Assembly (NCBI GenBank): GCA_035627675.1
Contig: DASPLH010000010.1
Span: 1 to 17,249 of the forward strand
Source: DASPLH01 sp035627675
GTDB lineage: Bacteria > Acidobacteriota > Terriglobia > Terriglobales > Acidobacteriaceae
Reading direction: 5' to 3'
Length of the DNA stretch: 17,249 bases
Shown here: positions 7,335 to 15,809 of the stretch, piece after piece
Layout: each line of letters opens with the position of its first letter
Position numbering within the stretch: position 1 is the first letter of the stretch
Notes under the pieces: model-generated
Told to the model about the DNA's origin: nothing
The model's input: only the letters and a program-made list of their open reading frames with translations
Databases searched by the model: none
Translations under genes and position numbers: made by a program

Positions 7335-8873
7335 TCAGGTGCGCTTTCCCGATCGCTTCACAAACACCACCCTCACGCCATCTCTCCAGCGCTCGTCGAT
7401 TCCCACCATCTTCCACTCGATCTCGGGAGACAGGTAGCGCAGCAGCGTGTCTGTCGTGGGGTGAACGTGCAGGGCCGGTGCGGCCATGATGAGCAGCGGG
7501 GGCTCGGGAGAGAGTTCGCGGGCGGCGAAGTATCCGTTCTTCTGGAACTCGCCGCGCTGGTGCAGCCAGTTGACGCGCGCCCAGTAGTCCATGGCCTGAA
7601 TCGGCAGATGTAGATCTTCTTCGGCCTTGAGCTCCACGACCGCCAGCCGGCCCTGGCGGGTCACGCCCAGCAGATCGATCATGCCGCGGTCGGTCGAGAC
7701 GAACGCTGGCACCTGCGAGTACACGTAGGCCGGGTCGAGCCGGTCGTCGAGCAGGCTGACGTCGCGCTTCACCGTTGTCTCCAGCCAGCGCTCGGAGTGC
7801 ATGCGATAGAGCGGGTGCATGCGGCTGCGCCGCCAGCGGGCGTCCACCAGCCGTTGCACCAGCTCGCGGATTATCGGTTCCGTTTGCGGTGTCAGCGGAG
7901 TCTCGTTCGCGCCGCTGCCGAACGTGATCGTCTCCGCGATCTGCAAACTTCCCGTTGTTCCGAGGCGTGCGCGCGCAAACTCCAGCCCATGGATGCGGAA
8001 CGACACCTCGCTGATCGAGACCACCTCGAGTTCGCACTGCGGAACCATCTGGCGCACGCGTGCCACCGAGGCCGACAGGCGCGCAAGCGTCTGCTGCGGG
8101 TTGGGACAGCGCATGAGCCGCGTCTCGACGTTGCCGACGTCGCGTAGCTCAACCTCGTCGGCGATTTCGTTGCGCTCATCGACCGAGAACAGCCGCCAAC
8201 TTGCGGCCTCACGGCTCAGGTGCGACATCCTGATCTGCGCCACGGCCGTACGGCCCTTCGGAGCGAAGACCACCACGCCCTCGACGTGCGCGCGGTCCGC
8301 CAGCCGTTCGCGGCAGTGGTGTAACCACAACACGGCAGTTGAAACGACAGCATCCACCGTGGCCTGTGTTTCCGCCGACCCGACACCAACGACGGCCAAT
8401 CGTGACTGTCCGCGCTTGAGCAGTCCGCGAACGTAGGCGGGACCGAACGAGTGTTCCAGGTCGGCGGCGGCGACGAGTTTGTCCACCGTCCAGCCGGGAA
8501 ATGACCGGTCGATCGTACGCTGCAAAGTGCGAACGTAGTGTGCGCGCGTGGCACGCCTGGCCGAGACGGTCCGGCGGTCGGCATCGGCGCAGATTTCGAG
8601 TCTTGTCGGCTTCGGCTGCCCGAGTCGCGTCACGCTGAGCTTGAGGATGCCCTGCTTCAACTCGGCCGCGACCACGCGGCGGACGATGTTCCGCTCTTCC
8701 GACCAGATCTGGAGCACGCACTTATCGCGCTCCGGGTTCAGCGAATACCGCGCAGTCGAGAAGTCGAAGATCACCGCGCCGTCTTCGATGACCACAGCCG
8801 AAGGCGCTTCTGAGAGATAGGAGTCGATCTGAACTGCGATTCGCTCCGCGAGGGGTAGGGCCGGGGTTGTCAT
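7335..8873 (-). CDS. Unknown protein with PD-(D/E)XK-nuclease-like C-terminal domain
   Basis: I do not recognise the whole protein. It has 512 residues from the ATG at 8873; a GTG at 8912 adds 13 and neither has a strong ribosome site. Roughly the first 350 residues show no motif I can name, apart from alternating beta-strand-like and charged segments. The C-terminal part (numbered from 8912) has E374/E378 in SERWLE, then VYSQVPAF, GMIDLLG with Asp413, VVELKAEED with Glu427 and Lys429, and a PIQAMDYW helix with Gln439. This D...ExK...Q order is that of PD-(D/E)XK nucleases such as NucS- or DUF91-like enzymes. It is convergent with the UvrC-like gene, so they share a neighbourhood but not a transcript. 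A DNA-processing role is inferred from the motif only. Confidence 0.7.
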   Translation of the reverse strand: MTTPALPLAERIAVQIDSYLSEAPSAVVIEDGAVIFDFSTARYSLNPERDKCVLQIWSEERNIVRRVVAAELKQGILKLSVTRLGQPKPTRLEICADADRRTVSARRATRAHYVRTLQRTIDRSFPGWTVDKLVAAADLEHSFGPAYVRGLLKRGQSRLAVVGVGSAETQATVDAVVSTAVLWLHHCRERLADRAHVEGVVVFAPKGRTAVAQIRMSHLSREAASWRLFSVDERNEIADEVELRDVGNVETRLMRCPNPQQTLARLSASVARVRQMVPQCELEVVSISEVSFRIHGLEFARARLGTTGSLQIAETITFGSGANETPLTPQTEPIIRELVQRLVDARWRRSRMHPLYRMHSERWLETTVKRDVSLLDDRLDPAYVYSQVPAFVSTDRGMIDLLGVTRQGRLAVVELKAEEDLHLPIQAMDYWARVNWLHQRGEFQKNGYFAARELSPEPPLLIMAAPALHVHPTTDTLLRYLSPEIEWKMVGIDERWRDGVRVVFVKRSGKRT

Positions 8874-9043
8874 CGGGCTCGTCGGCAAGGCCGGATTCTT
8901 GCACCTGCTCACACCCGTGGGCAGTGCTGAACGTCACCGCCAGCTGTGCCCTTATGGTGGCGGCGTGAAATAATCGCCGGATGGCATGTCGCGACCGAGC
9001 CTTCCAGAGAGGCTGCGGCATCCAATAGCTTGAATTGAACCCT

Positions 9044-10471
<1,428 letters not shown>

Positions 10472-10482
10472 GTTTGTATCAG

Positions 10483-10536
10483 GGCACGGCTTCAGCCGTG
10501 CCTCTCACCTTTCCAGCGCAGCGGCTTAAGCCGCTG
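10483..10536. repeat. Two REP-like hairpins between tldD and tldE
   Basis: GGCACGGCTTCAGCCGTGCC (10483-10502) has an 8-bp stem and TTCA loop. CAGCGGCTTAAGCCGCTG (10519-10536) is a perfect 18-bp palindrome. The centres GC-TTCA-GC and GC-TTAA-GC resemble the REP palindromes beside the transposase at 15.4 kb. Confidence 0.75.
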
Positions 10537-10557
10537 TTGAACACAATCAGAGAACGA

Positions 10558-11934
10558 ATGTCCACACAATCCACTGCAACACAGCTTGACCTGAAAGAGA
10601 TCGCTGCCGACGTTGTACAACGCGCCATGTCGCTGGGCGCAACCGCCGCGGAATGTGTCGCGCGCGACGGCTCGGAGTTTTCAACCGTCGTACGTCTTGG
10701 GGAAGTCGAGACCCTGAAGGAATCCGGCTCGAAGGCGCTCGGAGTGCGCGTGTTCTTCGGACAGCGCACGGCCAACACTTCCACCAGCGACCTGTCCGCG
10801 CAGGGCATCGACGCCATGGTGCGCTCGGCGGTCGAGCTGGCGAAGGTCACCAGCGAAGACCCATTCGCCGGGATTCCCGAGGCTTCTCTGCTGGGCCAGA
10901 TCAAGGGCGACCTCGACCTCTACTACGACGATGTGTACTCGCTCTCGACGGCCGACCGCATCGACTATGCCCGCCGTGCCGAGAAAGCCGCGATCTCGGG
11001 TGATCCGCGCATCAAGAACTCCGAGGGAGGCTCGTTCGACGCCGCCACCGGACGCAAGGTGCTCGCGAACTCGCATGGCTTCGTTGGCGAGTACAGCCGC
11101 TCGTACTGCTCTGTGTCGGCCGTGCCCATCGCGCAGGACGAGGCGGGCAACATGCAGCGCGACTACTGGTACGCGGTTTCGCGCACCATCCAGTCGCTCG
11201 ACTCTCCGGAAGAGGTGGGCCGCATCGCCGCCGAGCGCACGCTTCGGCGCCTGGGCGCCCGCAAGATCAAGACGCAACGCGGACTGCCGATCATCTTCGA
11301 CCGCCAGACCTCGCGCGCGCTCCTCGATCACATCTTCGAGGCCGTCAATGGCGACTCCATATATCGACATGCATCGTTCCTGGCCGGAAAGCTCGGACAG
11401 CAGGTCGCAGGCTCGAACATCACCGTCATCGACGACGGCACCATTCCCGGCGGCTTCGGCACCAGCCCCTTCGACGGCGAAGGCATTCCCACGCGCCGCA
11501 CCGTCGTGATCGAGAACGGCGTGCTGAAGTCCTACCTGCTGAATACCTACACGGCCAAGAAGCTGAACCTGGAGACGACCGGCAACGCCGCTCGCGGACT
11601 GGCGGGAACTCCGGGCATCGGCAACGGCAACTTCTTCCTCCAGCCGGGCACCCGCACGCCCGAGGAGATGATCCGCGACGTCAAGCAGGGGCTTTACGTA
11701 ACGGAGTTTCTCGGCTTCGGCGTGAACCTCGTGACCGGAGACTTTTCACGTGGCGTTGGCGGACTCTGGATCGAGAACGGCGAACTGGCCTACCCGGTCG
11801 AGGAGATCACCGTCGCTGGCAATCTCAAGGAGATGTACAACAACATCGCTGAGATCGGCAGCGACCTCGAGTGGCGCGGAGCCGTGGCCTGTCCCACGCT
11901 GCGTCTCGAGGGCATGACCATCGCAGGCGAGTAA
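10558..11934 (+). CDS. pmbA: TldE/PmbA-like subunit of the TldD peptidase
   Basis: The paralogous non-catalytic partner of TldD, 458 residues. It shares the fold and several blocks (the NITVIDDGTIPGG region, the GVLKSYLLNTYTAKKLN segment, the C-terminal EITVAGNLKEM block) but has no HExxxH, as expected of TldE. The heterodimer needs both subunits. I chose the ATG at 10558, preceded by AGAGAACGA. An in-frame upstream start at 10474 would read through the two REP hairpins and adds residues unlike the family. It is probably cotranscribed with tldD, with the hairpins possibly tuning relative output. Confidence 0.93.
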   Translation: MSTQSTATQLDLKEIAADVVQRAMSLGATAAECVARDGSEFSTVVRLGEVETLKESGSKALGVRVFFGQRTANTSTSDLSAQGIDAMVRSAVELAKVTSEDPFAGIPEASLLGQIKGDLDLYYDDVYSLSTADRIDYARRAEKAAISGDPRIKNSEGGSFDAATGRKVLANSHGFVGEYSRSYCSVSAVPIAQDEAGNMQRDYWYAVSRTIQSLDSPEEVGRIAAERTLRRLGARKIKTQRGLPIIFDRQTSRALLDHIFEAVNGDSIYRHASFLAGKLGQQVAGSNITVIDDGTIPGGFGTSPFDGEGIPTRRTVVIENGVLKSYLLNTYTAKKLNLETTGNAARGLAGTPGIGNGNFFLQPGTRTPEEMIRDVKQGLYVTEFLGFGVNLVTGDFSRGVGGLWIENGELAYPVEEITVAGNLKEMYNNIAEIGSDLEWRGAVACPTLRLEGMTIAGE

Positions 11935-11940
11935 CGGCGA

Positions 11941-11990
11941 CCGGTGCACCGGGACATCGTGCCAACGGGCCAGCAGCGCTCGTTGGCACG
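11941..11990 (+). terminator. Hairpins downstream of tldE, candidate transcript end
   Basis: A perfect 12-bp palindrome CCGGTGCACCGG (11941-11952) is followed by a 10-bp stem CGTGCCAACG/CGTTGGCACG (11958-11967 with 11981-11990). There is no T-tract, so it may be a Rho-dependent end, an mRNA-stabilising stem or another repeat element. Confidence 0.4.
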
Positions 11991-12090
11991 GTATCCGGCC
12001 AGAATTCCGCAGTCCTCATCTTATTTCCAACATCCTCCTCCCGCCCGGAGACTGAGCGTTTCCGGTTCCCCTATTTCATTTGCGTGGCCT

Positions 12091-12471
12091 TCACTTGCGT
12101 GCGTTCTCGACCACATCGGGACGGCTGTTGCGCGCGAGTTCATCTCCGGCACGCTCGCGGCCCGCGACGTTCAGCACGACAACTCCGGCCACGATCATGG
12201 CAATCGCGCCCATCTTCGTCGGCGTCACCGACTCGTGGAACACGACCATGCCGATCATCGTGATCAGCGCGGTGCCCACGGCCGACCACACGGCGTAAGC
12301 AATCGCCACGTCCATGCGCCTGAGCGCAAGCGCCATGGGGATGAAGCTCAACGCGTACAGCACGGCCATGACCGCGGTAGGCACCCAACGGGAGAACCCG
12401 TCGGAGAGCTTCAGTAAAACCGTTGCGGCGACTTCCAGCACGATGGCCAGAAACAACCACATCCAGCACAT
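12091..12471 (-). CDS. Small multidrug resistance (SMR) family efflux protein
   Basis: A 126-residue protein with four membrane helices, exporting cationic compounds by proton exchange as an antiparallel dimer. The key Glu of helix 1 is present (Glu13 in LAIVLEVAATVLLK), followed by LSDGFSRW, the YA(V)WS(A)VGTA segment of helix 3 and a VVVLNV helix 4. The EVAAT..LK pattern is closer to EmrE/Qac-type exporters than to guanidine (Gdx/SugE) exporters. The 20-residue hydrophilic C-terminus is extra. The ATG at 12471 has GGAAAG about 8 nt upstream; another ATG at 12462 is possible. The frame is open 117 codons further upstream, but that part is not family-like and is hairpin-rich. Confidence 0.92.
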   Translation of the reverse strand: MCWMWLFLAIVLEVAATVLLKLSDGFSRWVPTAVMAVLYALSFIPMALALRRMDVAIAYAVWSAVGTALITMIGMVVFHESVTPTKMGAIAMIVAGVVVLNVAGRERAGDELARNSRPDVVENARK

Positions 12472-12500
12472 AACCACTACTTTCCGGTACGAACAAAGGG

Positions 12501-12547
12501 AAAAAACCCACCGGACGCCCAACCTGCGCCTGTGCAGCGCGTCGGGG
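12501..12547 (-). terminator. Possible attenuator in the SMR leader
   Basis: On the minus strand CCCCGACGC pairs imperfectly with GCGTCCGGTGGG, which runs into TTTTTT (plus A6 at 12501-12506), about 30 nt before the SMR start codon. The stem has a mismatch and a bulge, so this is a weak call. Confidence 0.3.
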
Positions 12548-12574
12548 CATCCGCAACGTCGTCCGAGTACTGTC

Positions 12575-12812
12575 ACTTCGCCGTTTTGTGGGGGCGAAGT
12601 CTGCCGCCCTGCGTGGGCGGTCAGCGGGAGGCCATCGCATCTGCAACGCCGCACCGAAAGGAATCGGTGAGGTTGAAGTCCGGTCTGCGCCGGAAACGTG
12701 CCTCGATCCTCCGGGACCAGCCGGTGCGTCGGCGCACTCTTGCGAGTTTCGCGCCCGACACCCGTCCGTGCCGCGCGGTGACGTACCTTTGCGTCCGGCC
12801 GCCCAGGCCGGA
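12575..12812. other. Run of six stem-loops, candidate structured RNA or SMR leader
   Basis: Stems: 12575-12582 with 12593-12600 (8 bp); 12601-12609 with 12615-12624 (9 bp, one bulge); 12652-12657 with 12664-12669 (6 bp); 12679-12683 with 12690-12694, inside an outer AGG/CCT pairing; 12723-12762 (multi-part stem with a TTGC loop); 12794-12800 with 12806-12812 (7 bp, GCCCA loop). I cannot tell the strand from symmetry, but the minus strand leads into the SMR gene. Confidence 0.35.
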
Positions 12813-13148
12813 AACGAAGCACCGCAACAGCCGTACTCAGCGGTTCCAGGTGAAACGCAGATTGTCAGTAGGACGCCCTAATAGTCGGGCAGCGAAAACT
12901 GGCAGGGATTGGTATCGGGCGTGTTCCACAACGCGAATTGGGTTCGCAGCTTCATAGAGACCTCGCTCCCGGAGCCTCAAAACCACAGAGGGGAAATCCC
13001 GCCGGGGAGTAACTCCGGTTGCACTACCAGTATAGACGCCTGCGGCAGGGTAGAAGTTGCGAGGGAGAAAAGCTTGCCGAATCAGCAACTTGAAAGCTCG
13101 GATCGTCGCATTGAGGCAACTTGTCGTATCTTTCGAAGCCAGATTCGA

Positions 13149-13290
13149 ACCACAGAGGCACGGAGGCACAGAGGAGGCTTACAAATTCAACAGGCTGTCG
13201 GATTTAGGATTTCCTGGTTACAACTCAGAAATCTAGCGATCGGCCCACGCCGAATCCCTGTTCATCTCTGTGCCTCTGTGTCTCTGTGGT
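13149..13290. repeat. Inverted pair of 8-bp CACAGAGG arrays
   Basis: The left arm (13149-13174) reads ACCACAGAGG, CACGGAGG, CACAGAGG. The right arm (13265-13290) is its reverse complement with three mismatches in 26 bp. The arms enclose 90 bp. Single half-sites of the same sequence occur near 12982 and at 15987-16008. Confidence 0.8.
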
Positions 13291-13338
13291 GAGAGACGGT
13301 CGGACATTCCAAAACAACCATCCCGGAGCCCCGAGTTG

Positions 13339-13344
13339 TAGAAT
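13339..13344 (+). promoter_or_regulatory. Possible -10 element of gltX
   Basis: TAGAAT matches the TATAAT consensus at five of six positions, 29 bp before the gltX ATG. No convincing -35 hexamer lies at 16-18 bp spacing, so this is tentative. Confidence 0.3.
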
Positions 13345-13373
13345 CGGAGTTTACGGTTCGCACTGCATTCATC

Positions 13374-14858
13374 ATGTCTGACGCTATCCTTACGCCCTCG
13401 TCCACTACCGCCCCGAAGACCGGGCAACCGGCCGGAACCGCCGTGCGCGTGCGCTTTGCGCCGTCGCCGACCGGCTATCTCCACGTCGGCGGAGCCCGCA
13501 CCGCGCTCTTCAACTGGCTCTATGCCCGTCACGTGGGTGGCACGCTGATCCTCCGCATCGAAGACACCGACTTCGAGCGCTCCACCTCCGAGATGGTTGA
13601 CGGCATCATCCAGGGACTCTCCTGGCTCGGCATCAACTGGGACGAAGGTCCGTTCTTCCAGTCGCAGCGCATGGACCTGTACGCGCACACCGCCCGGAAA
13701 CTGGTGGAGAGCGGACACGCCTACTATTGCTTCTGCAAGAAGGAAGAGCTGGACGAGTACCGCGCCAAGGCTGCGGCCGAGGGACGCACGCCGATGTACC
13801 CCGAAACCTGCCGCAAGATCGACCCCGCCGAGGCCCAGCGCCGCAAGGACGCCGGTGAACCGGCAGCAGTGCGCTTCAAGGTTCCCGAGAGCGGAGTGAC
13901 GGCGTTCGATGACGCCGTCTTCGGCAAGGTCGAGTTCGCCAACGAGGAACTGGAGGACTTCGTTCTGCTGCGCTCGGATGGCGTGCCGACCTACCACCTG
14001 TCGGTAGTGGCCGACGACATCGACATGCGCATGACGCACATCATCCGCGGCGCAGACCACCTGTCGAACACTCCGAAGCAGAAGATGCTCTACGAAGCGC
14101 TCGGAGCGCCGCAGCCGGTCTTCGCGCACGTGCCGCTCATCCTCGGTGCGGACAAGACGCGCCTGAGCAAGCGTCACGGGGCAACCAGCGTCATGGCCTA
14201 CCGCGACGAGGGCATCGTGCCGGAGGCCTTCCGCAACTTCCTCGCCCTGCTCGGCTGGACCCCCAAAGACACACAGAAGGAAGTGTTGGGCGACCGGGAA
14301 CTGATCGAGCTGTTCTCGCTCGATGGCATCGCGCACTCCAACGCGGTCTTCGACCGCCCTAAGCTCGACTGGTTCAACACCGAGTACATCCGCGCCTACG
14401 CGGCGGATAAGCTGCTGCCTCTGGTCGAGGAAGAATGGCGGAAGTCGGGCGTGACGCCGTACTCCAGCGACGGCCAGCACCTGCTTTCGACCATCGAACT
14501 GCTGAAGCCGCGCGCCCGCAGCCTCAAGGACTTCGCGGGAGGCTTCCGCGCCTACTTCACCGACGCGTACGAGAACGATCCCGCGGCGGTAGAGAAGTTT
14601 CTGAAAGACACCACGGTTCGCGAGCAACTCACGGAACTCGCGTCACGCTACGAGCAGGCAGCGGAGTGGACGGAGCAGAGTACGGAACAGGTCCTGCGCG
14701 ACTTCGCCGCCGAAAAAGGCGTGAAGGCCGGAGCGCTGATCAACGGCTCGCGCGTGGCCATCACCGGCCAGGCGGTAGCACCGAGCCTGTTTGCCGTGAT
14801 GGCAAACCTCGGCCAGGAACGGACGGTCGCCAGAATGAAGCGCGTGAAGTCGCTGTAG
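13374..14858 (+). CDS. gltX: Glutamyl-tRNA synthetase
   Basis: Charges tRNA(Glu) with glutamate in the cytoplasm; a class I synthetase. The HIGH-type motif is FAPSPTGYLHVGGA (28-41) and the KMSKS-type motif KTRLSKRHG (261-269). The RIEDTD, WDEGP and RSDGVPTYHL blocks and the helical anticodon-binding C-terminus are all present. The zinc-site cysteines C119-x-C121 and C146 are kept, while the fourth ligand position of the E. coli enzyme is Lys here. The 494 aa include about 24 extra N-terminal residues rich in Ser/Thr/Pro before VRVRFAPSPTG. The ATG at 13374 has no strong Shine-Dalgarno; a later start would still keep the fold. Whether it is discriminating or also charges tRNA(Gln) cannot be read from sequence alone. 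Confidence 0.96.
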   Translation: MSDAILTPSSTTAPKTGQPAGTAVRVRFAPSPTGYLHVGGARTALFNWLYARHVGGTLILRIEDTDFERSTSEMVDGIIQGLSWLGINWDEGPFFQSQRMDLYAHTARKLVESGHAYYCFCKKEELDEYRAKAAAEGRTPMYPETCRKIDPAEAQRRKDAGEPAAVRFKVPESGVTAFDDAVFGKVEFANEELEDFVLLRSDGVPTYHLSVVADDIDMRMTHIIRGADHLSNTPKQKMLYEALGAPQPVFAHVPLILGADKTRLSKRHGATSVMAYRDEGIVPEAFRNFLALLGWTPKDTQKEVLGDRELIELFSLDGIAHSNAVFDRPKLDWFNTEYIRAYAADKLLPLVEEEWRKSGVTPYSSDGQHLLSTIELLKPRARSLKDFAGGFRAYFTDAYENDPAAVEKFLKDTTVREQLTELASRYEQAAEWTEQSTEQVLRDFAAEKGVKAGALINGSRVAITGQAVAPSLFAVMANLGQERTVARMKRVKSL

Positions 14859-14882
14859 CTGAGCTGCTCGGTAAGAGCCGCT

Positions 14883-14942
14883 GAGCTACTGAGGTTCTGA
14901 GCTGCTAAGCTACTGAGCTTCTAAGCTACTCAGCTTCTAAGC
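14883..14942. repeat. Array of 8-bp RAGCTWCT repeats
   Basis: Seven and a half contiguous octamers, GAGCTACT, GAGGTTCT, GAGCTGCT, AAGCTACT, GAGCTTCT, AAGCTACT, CAGCTTCT, AAGC, start 24 bp after the gltX stop and run straight into the first REP copy. An isolated GAGCTGCT lies at 14861-14868. Confidence 0.85.
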
Positions 14943-15330
14943 CCAGCGCCGGAGGCGCGGCCCGTTTCCCAGCCCAGCGCTTCAGCGCTGGGACAGGGAG
15001 AACGAGTCCCGCTGTTTCTCTCCTAGTCGACGCTTCCGTGCAGATCCATCACCCCCTCGGCGCGATCACACACTCGCCTACCCCAAGCGCCGGAGGCGCT
15101 GTCGTTCGCTAACCCAGTGCTTCAGCGCTGGGTCAGGGGACGAAATGAGAACGAGTCCCGCTGTTTCTCTCCGGGTTAGGCGCTTCCGTGCAGATCCATC
15201 ACCCCTCGGCGCATCACATACTCGCCTAACCCAAGCGCCGGAGGCGCGATCCGTTCGCTAGCCCAGCGCTTCAGCGCTGGGAAAAAGCCGAAATGGAAAC
15301 GAGTCCCGGAGGGACGACTGTTTTCTCCCC
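14942..15330. repeat. Three tandem copies (about 149 bp) of a REP-hairpin cassette
   Basis: Copy A is about 14942-15080, copy B about 15081-15229 and the truncated copy C about 15230-15330. Each contains GCGCCGGAGGCGC (14946, 15087, 15235), then CCCAGCGCTTCAGCGCTGGG or a one-base variant (14973, 15113, 15262), then a GAGTCCC element. A and B share the following TTCTCTCC and CGCTTCCGTGCAGATCCATC segments. Together with 14859-14941 this accounts for the geneless space between gltX and the transposase. Confidence 0.9.
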
Positions 15331-15354
15331 CGAGCTCTCGGTCGGAAACATAGA

Positions 15355-15379
15355 GTGTACGTATGTCCCACACGTACAC
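15355..15379 (+). promoter_or_regulatory. Hairpin presenting the transposase start codon in its loop
   Basis: GTGTACGT (15355-15362) and ACGTACAC (15372-15379) are perfect complements. The ATG (15363-15365) lies in the 9-nt loop between them. In the mRNA this could limit ribosome access, as the leader stem-loop does in IS200. Confidence 0.5.
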
Positions 15380-15809
15380 GGACGTTCTCCTTCACATCGT
15401 CTTCAGCACCAAGGAACGCCGACGTTTCTCTTCCGACAAGATGGAACGCTTGCGGGCGTATCTCGGCGGAATTGCGAAGAAGAACCGCGCTGAGCTGATG
15501 GCGGTCGGCGGGACAGAGGATCACGTACACATGCTCATCGCGGTTCCAACAACGATGACGATCGCCAAGTTCGTTCAGTTGAGCAAGGGTGGGGCTTCGA
15601 AGTGGTTCAATGACACGTTCAGCGATGAACGGTTCGCCTGGCAGGAAGGCTTCGCCGTTTTCTCGGTCAGCCGTTCGCACGCAGACTCGGTCGTGGACTA
15701 CATCCGAAGCCAATCGGAACACCACGCGAGGAGAGACTTCGCATCGGAGTACCAGGCGTTGCTTCGAAAGCACGGAATCGCGTTCGATCCGAAGTACGTT
15801 CTGGGATAA
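15363..15809 (+). CDS. REP-associated tyrosine transposase (RAYT, IS200/IS605 Y1-HUH family)
   Basis: A 148-residue Y1 HUH nuclease that nicks single-stranded DNA and is thought to move or maintain REP hairpins. Residues: the TDVLLHIVFSTKERR opening typical of the group, HVH metal site (54-56) in GGTEDHVHMLI, SKW (79-81), FAWQEGFAVFSVS (91-103), and catalytic Tyr113 in VDYIRSQSEHH, with Gln117 and His120/121. A single active site and small size separate it from IS605 TnpB-carrying elements; no tnpB is nearby. The ATG at 15363 has only a weak AGAG ribosome site, and the start lies within a hairpin loop. REP copies flank it on both sides in mirror order, supporting the RAYT assignment over a free IS200. 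It appears intact and full length. Confidence 0.92.
   Translation: MSHTYTDVLLHIVFSTKERRRFSSDKMERLRAYLGGIAKKNRAELMAVGGTEDHVHMLIAVPTTMTIAKFVQLSKGGASKWFNDTFSDERFAWQEGFAVFSVSRSHADSVVDYIRSQSEHHARRDFASEYQALLRKHGIAFDPKYVLG

Larger units (their letters stand above)
12472..13373. other. 902-bp stretch without a convincing gene
   Basis: Between the divergent SMR gene and gltX. It contains a run of stem-loops (12575-12812), a possible attenuator (12501-12547), a half-site CCACAGAGG (about 12982-12990) and the paired CACAGAGG arrays (13149-13290). Open frames up to 141 codons exist on both strands but lack family motifs and ribosome sites. No tRNA is present: the TTCGAAT at about 13143-13149 on the minus strand does not sit in a foldable T-arm. 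Confidence 0.6.

Noticed and set aside
12646..12710. Resemblance of the plus strand to the core of a cobalamin riboswitch (GGAATCGGTG ... CTGCGCCGGAAACG)
   Set aside because: The loop between the two halves is too long, the conserved CCCGC.ACTGT box is degraded, and the nearest plus-strand gene is gltX more than 600 bp away.
12690..12730. CTGGTCC on the minus strand upstream of the SMR gene, as in guanidine-I (ykkC) riboswitches
   Set aside because: Only this heptamer matches; the AGGGTTCCG and CACGG...AAAAGCCCGGGAG parts are missing, and the transporter looks Qac-type rather than guanidine-exporting.
13140..13152. GGTTCGAATC on the minus strand, like a tRNA T-loop
   Set aside because: The flanking bases do not form a 5-bp T-stem, and no acceptor, D or anticodon arm can be built around it.
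12837..13169. 110-codon minus-strand open frame in the gap upstream of gltX
   Set aside because: It starts inside the CACAGAGG repeat, has no ribosome site or recognisable motif, and such frames are common by chance in this GC-rich DNA.
14942..15330. CRISPR array
   Set aside because: Units are about 149 bp and contain several palindromes; there are no 25-40 bp repeats with unique similar-length spacers and no cas genes.
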